Below are positions 59,368 through 64,000 of a stretch of 64,000 nt of DNA, in pieces. Origin of the DNA: Lachnospiraceae bacterium (lineage in GTDB: Bacteria > Bacillota > Clostridia > Lachnospirales > Lachnospiraceae); contig JAETRI010000001.1 of assembly GCA_021770245.1 (NCBI GenBank), forward strand, positions 124,001 to 188,000, in the 5' to 3' direction. The stretch's first letter is position 1, and every line of letters starts with the position of its first letter. The notes under the pieces are model-generated. The model was not told where the DNA came from. It made no database searches and saw nothing but the letters and a program-made list of their open reading frames with translations. Made by a program: the position numbers and the translations under genes.

Positions 59368-60333
59368 TTAAAGCTTCCTCGTCATGATCTCGTTATATTT
59401 CATCATGCAGATCCCCTCTTCGTAAGCGCCGACGGCCTCCTCATTGGGCTGCCCCTCCAGATTTCTCAGGATCATGGCGGGCATGTTCACCCCGCACTCC
59501 CAGGCATGGGGATAGCCTCCCCCAAACCGTGGATTCACTTCCGAAATATAATATTCCCCGTCTACCCGGAAGATATCGATGTCAATGATACCGCGAAAGC
59601 CCATGGTCTCCGCAAAGCTTCTGATCAGGCCGAACAGCCTTTCATCCTTGACCGACACGGATTTATCCGTCTCCCCGGCCCGCATCCGTATTTTTTCCTT
59701 CAGGAAAATGGAAACCGTTTTTCCGGTGATCATATCGACATACACGTCCGCCCCGTATTCCGTGCCGTCCATGTATTCCTGAATCATCATGTCCGGCTCC
59801 CGGCCACAGTAAAATTCCAGCTCTCCGGGCCCGTCCACCCTGCTGATACCCAGGCTGGCGCTGCCCTTGGCGGGCTTTACGAACACGGGGTAGGTCATCT
59901 CCCCCCGCCTCACCGCCTCCCGGAATGCTTCTTTTTCCATGAAACATCGGCCCGTAGGGATGCCCAGCTCCCCCAGCTTCTCATACATCCGGTATTTATC
60001 CAGACAGACGGCTACCGCCTCCGCAGGGGAGATGACCGGCGTGCTGCCTGCCGCCAGGAATTCTTCCCGGTGTTCTGCCAAAAGCGTCAGCTCCGGATCG
60101 ATCAGGGAAAGGACGCCCGTAATCCGCTTTTTGCGGCAGATCTCCAAAATATACTCCACATAGCCCGGCTCCGTAATGCGGGGAACCAGGATCGCTTCGT
60201 CCGCCTCATAGATCGCAGGCGCCAGGCTGCTGCAGTCCGTGGCATATACCTTCCCCCGTCCCGCCAGCTCTTTTCTGAAATATTGTACCACCTTGTTCCT
60301 GGTGCCAGCACTCAGGATCAGAATATTAGCCAT
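59368..60333 (-). CDS. ATP-grasp family enzyme (CarB-like)
   Basis: 321 residues. N-terminal Rossmann-like part MANILILSAGTRNKVVQYF, then ATP-grasp motifs YPVFVKPAKGSASLGISRV, MIQEYMDGTEYGADVYV, GIIDIDIFRVDG and ISEVNPRFGGGYPHAWECG. Such ligases join a carboxylate to an amine using ATP. In this operon, next to the 4-amino-sugar aminotransferase and PglC-like transferase, it may attach an amino acid or other acid to a sugar amine (inferred). Start 60333 has AAGGA upstream; the gene overlaps the preceding one by 8 bases. Confidence 0.82.
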   Translation of the reverse strand: MANILILSAGTRNKVVQYFRKELAGRGKVYATDCSSLAPAIYEADEAILVPRITEPGYVEYILEICRKKRITGVLSLIDPELTLLAEHREEFLAAGSTPVISPAEAVAVCLDKYRMYEKLGELGIPTGRCFMEKEAFREAVRRGEMTYPVFVKPAKGSASLGISRVDGPGELEFYCGREPDMMIQEYMDGTEYGADVYVDMITGKTVSIFLKEKIRMRAGETDKSVSVKDERLFGLIRSFAETMGFRGIIDIDIFRVDGEYYISEVNPRFGGGYPHAWECGVNMPAMILRNLEGQPNEEAVGAYEEGICMMKYNEIMTRKL

Positions 60334-60976
60334 CCGCATTCTTCCTTTCCGCCGCTTCCTTCTTCTTCCTCCGGATCTCGGCCAGATTCCCTTCCGACAC
60401 GGAGGTATCCTCCGCCACCTCGTCCCGCTTAAACACCACGGATACCGTCATCCACAGGACCTTGAGATCCATAGCCAGGGAAAGATGTTCCACATACTCC
60501 ACATCCTTCGCAAGCCGCCTGTCCCAATCCAGATAATTCCGTCCGGATACCTGGGCCAGACCGGTTAAACCGGGGCGCACCGTATGGCGCAGCCGTTCCC
60601 TTTCGGTATACCAGGGGAGATAGGATACCAGCAGGGGCCTGGGGCCGATGAGGCTCATGTCCCCCTTCCAGATGTTAAACAGCTCCGGAAGCTCGTCCAG
60701 GCTGGTGGAACGCAGGATGCGCCCGAACCTGGTGAGACGCACGGAATCGGGAAGCAGCTTCCCGTCCCCGTCCCGTCCGTCGGTCATGGTGCGGAATTTG
60801 CATAGTGTAAAGATCCGTTCGTCCTTACCCGGCCTCTCCTGGCGAAACAGGACCGGGCTGCCCAGCTTGATCCGGACCAGCACGGCCAATACAAGAAGAA
60901 CCGGGCTGAGCACCACAATGGCTGCCGATGACAGGATCAGATCCAGCAGCCGTTTCCCCGCTTTCCGATAAAACAT
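60326..60976 (-). CDS. undecaprenyl-phosphate sugar phosphotransferase (PglC/WcaJ-like)
   Basis: 216 residues. One membrane hairpin segment (LLDLILSSAAIVVLSPVLL), then FRQERPGKDE, KFRTM, RFGRILRSTSLDELPELFN with the catalytic D-E pair, MSLIGPRPLL, RPGLTGLAQVSGRN: the bacterial sugar transferase domain (PF02397) in its short, PglC-like monotopic form. It starts the repeat unit by moving a sugar phosphate from UDP-sugar to the lipid carrier. Start ATG 60976 has GGAAGGGG just upstream. Confidence 0.92.
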   Translation of the reverse strand: MFYRKAGKRLLDLILSSAAIVVLSPVLLVLAVLVRIKLGSPVLFRQERPGKDERIFTLCKFRTMTDGRDGDGKLLPDSVRLTRFGRILRSTSLDELPELFNIWKGDMSLIGPRPLLVSYLPWYTERERLRHTVRPGLTGLAQVSGRNYLDWDRRLAKDVEYVEHLSLAMDLKVLWMTVSVVFKRDEVAEDTSVSEGNLAEIRRKKKEAAERKNADG

Positions 60977-61131
60977 ATCCCCTTCCCTTCCTCCGGAGCC
61001 CGCAAAGGCCGCCCGAACGGCCCTATCCGCGGACACGCGGCCTAAAGAACATTACCATCCTCATCCCTTCCCCCTGCCGGATAGCGGCCGAAAGATGCCG
61101 TCCGGTATAAGACAGGGCGGGAAAAGGGACG
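60977..61131. other. intergenic region
   Basis: About 155 bases between the aminotransferase stop and the sugar transferase start. Small GC stems (GGCCGCCCGAACGGCC; CCGCG/CGCGG) but no element shared with the other leaders and no gene. Confidence 0.4.
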
Positions 61132-62256
61132 TTAAAACAGTCCCTTGATGATTCCGATGATCCGTTCCATGTCTTCCGGCGTATTTTTAATGTCGCTGGG
61201 GAGACAGACCCCTCTGCAAAAAATTTCTTCCCCCACGCTTCCCGTCTCCCTCCTGGCGATAAAATCCTCCTTTTCAAAGACGGGCTGTAAGTGCATGGGC
61301 TTCCAGATGGGTCTGGATTCGATATTTTCATCCGCCAGAGCATCCATCACCCGATCCGGGGTGACTCCGCTTGCCGGATCGATGGTGATGCAGGAAAGCC
61401 AGTTGTTGGCATCCCCGTCCGGATTCATGGGATTCATGGTGATGGCGTCTATCTCCGCAAAGGCCTCCCGATACTGCCTGTAGATCTCCTTCTTCTTCGC
61501 CTTATGCTCCTCCATATGCAGAAGCTGCCCCCGGCCTATGCCGGCGAGCACGTTGGACATACGATAGTTAAATCCGATCTGGGAATGCTGGTAATGCCTG
61601 GCAGGATCCCTGGCCTGGGTGGACAAAAACCTGGCCCTGTCCACGGCGGCCTCGTCCCCGGATACCAGCATGCCTCCCCCGGAGGTGGTGATAATCTTAT
61701 TCCCGTTAAAGGAATAGATCCCAAAATGACCGAAGGTCCCCGTCATCTGCCCTTTGAAGGTGGAACCCAGGGATTCCGCCGCATCCTCTATCAGTGTTGC
61801 CCCCGCTTCTTCGCAGATGGCGCGGATCTCGTCGATCTTACCCGGGGTTCCGTAAAGATGGGCGCAGATCACCGCCCTGGCGTTCGGATACTTTTCGAAT
61901 CCCTTTCGCAGGGCCGCCGGATCCATGTTCCAGGTCTCTTCCTCCGAGTCGATGAAAACCGGCGTTCCCTTTTCATAGCAGATGGGATTGCAGGTGGCCG
62001 AGAAGGTCAGATCGGAGGAAAAGACCACATCCCCGGGCCGGATCCCGCAAAGCCGCAGGGCCAAATGGATGGCCGCGGTCCCGGCGCTGAGGGCCGCCGC
62101 ATAGCCGCAGCCCGTATATGCCGCCATCTCCTTCTCAAAAGCGTTCACATGAGGCCCCAGGGGCGCTACCCAGTTGGTCGCAAAGGCCTCCTCCACAAAG
62201 GCCTGCTCTTCCCCGTGCATCGTTGGGGAAGAAAGATAAATCCTCGCTTTTTCCAT
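61132..62256 (-). CDS. DegT/DnrJ/EryC1/StrS aminotransferase (PglE/LegC-like)
   Basis: 374 residues. ALSAGTAAIHLALRLCGI, the VFSSDLTFSATCNPI loop, IEDAAESLGSTFKG and the PLP lysine in SFNGNKIITTSGGGML define the sugar aminotransferase family. With the CapD/PglF-type dehydratase at the right edge it would make UDP-4-amino-4,6-dideoxy-sugar. Start ATG 62256 has GGAG 6 bases upstream; the ATG four codons earlier lies in the leader repeat. Confidence 0.9.
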   Translation of the reverse strand: MEKARIYLSSPTMHGEEQAFVEEAFATNWVAPLGPHVNAFEKEMAAYTGCGYAAALSAGTAAIHLALRLCGIRPGDVVFSSDLTFSATCNPICYEKGTPVFIDSEEETWNMDPAALRKGFEKYPNARAVICAHLYGTPGKIDEIRAICEEAGATLIEDAAESLGSTFKGQMTGTFGHFGIYSFNGNKIITTSGGGMLVSGDEAAVDRARFLSTQARDPARHYQHSQIGFNYRMSNVLAGIGRGQLLHMEEHKAKKKEIYRQYREAFAEIDAITMNPMNPDGDANNWLSCITIDPASGVTPDRVMDALADENIESRPIWKPMHLQPVFEKEDFIARRETGSVGEEIFCRGVCLPSDIKNTPEDMERIIGIIKGLF

Positions 62257-62268
62257 GTTAATCTCCAT

Positions 62269-62440
62269 TCCGGAGCGTTTACGCGACGGGTCATGCCATC
62301 AAAGCTATTTGCGACGCTCCGGCGCAAATAGCCGTGCCTTTCCGTAGCCTGCAGACGTAATTGCGCACATAATGCGCTATGCCGCAGGCACAAATCTGCG
62401 TTTGTGAAATCTCTGATTTTCCAAACCGGTCCTCCCTGCC
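62269..62440 (-). repeat. family D leader element, copy 2, with further hairpins
   Basis: 62305-62337 is identical to 33263-33295 (33 bases). Beyond it, to 62440, are imperfect stems (TGCGGCATAGCGCATTATG region) with no gene. Confidence 0.75.
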
Positions 62441-62836
62441 TCAACGGGCCTCCTCCAGCAATTCCACCATCCCCATCTGCGGGTGTATAAGAAAGCACAC
62501 CCGGCGGCCTTCCAGGGCCGGGGCCGGCATGGGCGCATCGATTTGAAAATATCCCGCCGATACCAGACATTCCGATTCCTTTTCCAGGTCGCCGCAGAGA
62601 TAACAGATATGATAGGGTGCGTTTTTATAGGTTTTTATAAGGCCTGCCACCACGCTGTCAGGCGCGTTGGGGCTGACCAGTTCGATCACATAACCGTCCT
62701 TTTCCAGAAAAAGGATGTCCACCTTCCGATAACCGTCCGCGGTCACGTCTCCGAGCCGCACATACCCCAGCGCTTCAAACGCTTCCGCCGCCCGGGGCAG
62801 CTTCTTTACCAGATAGCCTATATGATGAATCTTCAT
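62441..62836 (-). CDS. VOC superfamily protein (glyoxalase/epimerase-like)
   Basis: 131 residues with two beta-alpha-beta-beta-beta modules: MKIHHIGYLVKKLPRAAEA, DILFLEKDGYVIELVSP, then PYHICYLCGDLEKE and GMVELLEEAR. The His, Glu, His, Glu set (HHIGY, VIELV, YHICY, MVELL) is the usual metal site of methylmalonyl-CoA epimerase-like VOC proteins. Its ATG overlaps the stop of the dehydratase gene (ATGA), so it is made with it; its role in sugar synthesis is not known. Confidence 0.82.
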   Translation of the reverse strand: MKIHHIGYLVKKLPRAAEAFEALGYVRLGDVTADGYRKVDILFLEKDGYVIELVSPNAPDSVVAGLIKTYKNAPYHICYLCGDLEKESECLVSAGYFQIDAPMPAPALEGRRVCFLIHPQMGMVELLEEAR

Positions 62837-64000
62837 TGTCCAACGCCGCCTTCCTGCTTTCTCCCGTATTGATAGGTCGGGACAATCTGACGAACCAGCA
62901 TCCTGATGTCGCTGCGCTCATCCTTGGAGGCTTCCTCCAGCTGCTTGAGCTGTACGAAAAAGGCCTCCTCGTCCAAATCGATGGGCTTCCCGATATGGAT
63001 CAGCCGGTTGGCCGTATCCTCCAGACCTTCTTCGTCCATGAGCAGCTCCTCATAGAGCTTTTCCCCCGGGCGCAGGCCCGTAAACTCGATCCGGATGTCC
63101 TCTCCCACCTTATATCCGGACAGGCGGATGAGATTTTTTGCCAGATCCAGGATCTTCACCGGTTCTCCCATATCCAGAACGAAGATCTCCCCGCCTCTGG
63201 CATAAACCCCCGCCTGAAGCACCAGGGAAACCGCCTCCGGAATGGTCATAAAATACCGGATAATATCCGGATGGGTGACCGTGACGGGCCCCCCGGCCGC
63301 GATCTGCTTTTTGAACAGGGGGATCACGCTTCCGTTGCTTCCCAGCACATTGCCGAAGCGGACCGCCACGAATTCCGTGTCGTAATGTTTATTATAGGTT
63401 TGAATGATCATTTCACAGATCCGTTTGCTGGCCCCCATGATGTTGGTGGGGTTGACCGCCTTGTCCGTGGAAATCATCACGAATTTTTTGGTTCCGTACA
63501 GGGCCGCCGCCTGCGCCGTCTTCCAGGTGCCGAATACGTTGTTTTTAATGGCCTCATTGGGGCTTTCCTCCATGAGGGGCACATGTTTATGGGCAGCCGC
63601 ATGATATACGATATCCGGCCGATACGTCTCAAAGATGTTGTTCATCCGTTTGGTATTCCGCACCGAAGCGATGAGCACCGTCAGCTTCAGATTGGGATAG
63701 CGTACCGTCAGCTCCTGCTGAATATCGTAGGCATTGTTTTCATAGATATCCACGATGATCAGGTGGGCCGGCTTATGGGAGGCAATCTGCCTGCACAGCT
63801 CGCTTCCGATGGAGCCGCCGCCTCCGGTTACCAGAACCGTCTTATTCTGCACATAGCCCAGGATGGAATCCAGATCCACCCGTATGGGCTCCCGGCCCAG
63901 CAGATCTTCCACCTCCACGTCCCGCAGCTTGCTGACGCTCACCTCGCCGTTTACCAGCTGGTACATACCCGGCAGGGAACGCAGCTTACAGTTGGTTTCC
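62833..64000 (-). CDS. CapD/WbpM/PglF-type nucleotide-sugar 4,6-dehydratase, 5' end outside window
   Basis: About 389 residues visible and open at the right edge (residues before the first Met read on as RSLPG). NAD site VLVTGGGGSIGSELCRQIA, HAAAHKHVPLMEESPNEAI, STDKAVNPTNIMGASKR (the S/T-D-K-A catalytic region with M-x-x-x-K), and IFVLDMGEPVKILDLA with GLRPGEKLYEELL. Full-length WbpM/PglF proteins have N-terminal membrane helices, which would be outside the window. It makes UDP-4-keto-6-deoxy-HexNAc, the substrate of the aminotransferase. Confidence 0.9.
   Translation of the reverse strand, partial: ETNCKLRSLPGMYQLVNGEVSVSKLRDVEVEDLLGREPIRVDLDSILGYVQNKTVLVTGGGGSIGSELCRQIASHKPAHLIIVDIYENNAYDIQQELTVRYPNLKLTVLIASVRNTKRMNNIFETYRPDIVYHAAAHKHVPLMEESPNEAIKNNVFGTWKTAQAAALYGTKKFVMISTDKAVNPTNIMGASKRICEMIIQTYNKHYDTEFVAVRFGNVLGSNGSVIPLFKKQIAAGGPVTVTHPDIIRYFMTIPEAVSLVLQAGVYARGGEIFVLDMGEPVKILDLAKNLIRLSGYKVGEDIRIEFTGLRPGEKLYEELLMDEEGLEDTANRLIHIGKPIDLDEEAFFVQLKQLEEASKDERSDIRMLVRQIVPTYQYGRKQEGGVGQ

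Noticed and set aside
1-64000. tRNA, rRNA, insertion sequences, integrase genes
   Set aside because: I looked for transposase or integrase motifs and cloverleaf-like sequences and saw none; the two AT-rich inserts carry no mobility gene.

Overview
The window is a 64 kb section of a very large surface-polysaccharide locus (capsule or exopolysaccharide) from a Gram-positive anaerobe, most likely a Clostridia/Lachnospiraceae-type Firmicute. The evidence is strong AGGAGG-like ribosome sites throughout, a VanR/VanS-like two-component pair, a monotopic (PglC-like) sugar-phosphate transferase beside CapD/WbpM-type dehydratase genes, YfhO-type membrane proteins, and no Gram-negative outer-membrane export genes. 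Most of the sequence is GC-rich (40 of 60 G+C in the line starting at 37861). Nearly all genes are on the minus strand in tightly packed, often ATGA-overlapping runs.

Layout, in the direction of minus-strand transcription from the right edge. (1) 64000-51321: sugar-nucleotide and initiation genes: CapD/PglF-type dehydratase (cut by the edge), VOC protein, DegT aminotransferase, PglC-like transferase, ATP-grasp enzyme, GT4, UDP-GlcNAc 6-dehydrogenase, 4-epimerase, formyltransferase-like protein, DUF2334 deacetylase, two GT4s. (2) 51062-49003, plus strand: a VanRS-like pair with its own operator/promoter. (3) 48589-45675: a secreted protein of four repeats and a COG3044-type ATPase. (4) 45362-42444: a lower-GC insert with a membrane-anchored, apparently catalytically dead dCTP-deaminase-fold protein, a COG2509-type flavoprotein and a 3-methyladenine DNA glycosylase. 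(5) 42367-10843: the main glycan-assembly block: many GT4/GT2/GT11/GT17 transferases, two AsnB-type amidotransferases, SGNH protein, MsbA-like ABC exporter, Wzy-like polymerase, pyruvyl transferase, GH105-like hydrolase, acetyltransferase and a YfhO protein. It is interrupted at 26281-29390 by a strongly AT-rich two-gene module: a tandem-ATPase protein with a KGGVGR motif plus a small HEPN-like protein. (6) 10803-8129, plus strand: an SGNH lipoprotein and a polytopic membrane protein. (7) 7658-1: a second minus-strand operon with its own promoter: Wzx-like flippase, a GT26-GT4 fusion, GT4, a large GT-C-like membrane protein and a Wzy-like protein cut by the left edge.

How it works together: the right block can make UDP-GlcNAcA/UDP-GalNAcA and a 4-amino-4,6-dideoxy sugar and load the first sugar phosphate on the lipid carrier. 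The transferases extend the unit. AsnB, pyruvyl, acetyl, formyl and deacetylase enzymes decorate it. Flippase/Wzy and/or the ABC exporter move and polymerise it.

The main candidates for something undescribed are the ATPase-HEPN module (26281-29390), the dead dCTP-deaminase-fold membrane protein (44517-45362), and several families of small intergenic stem-loops that end right at the Shine-Dalgarno sequence of the next gene. No tRNA, rRNA, CRISPR array or insertion sequence was seen. GC statements come from counting single lines by eye; family assignments come from motif recognition without any search.
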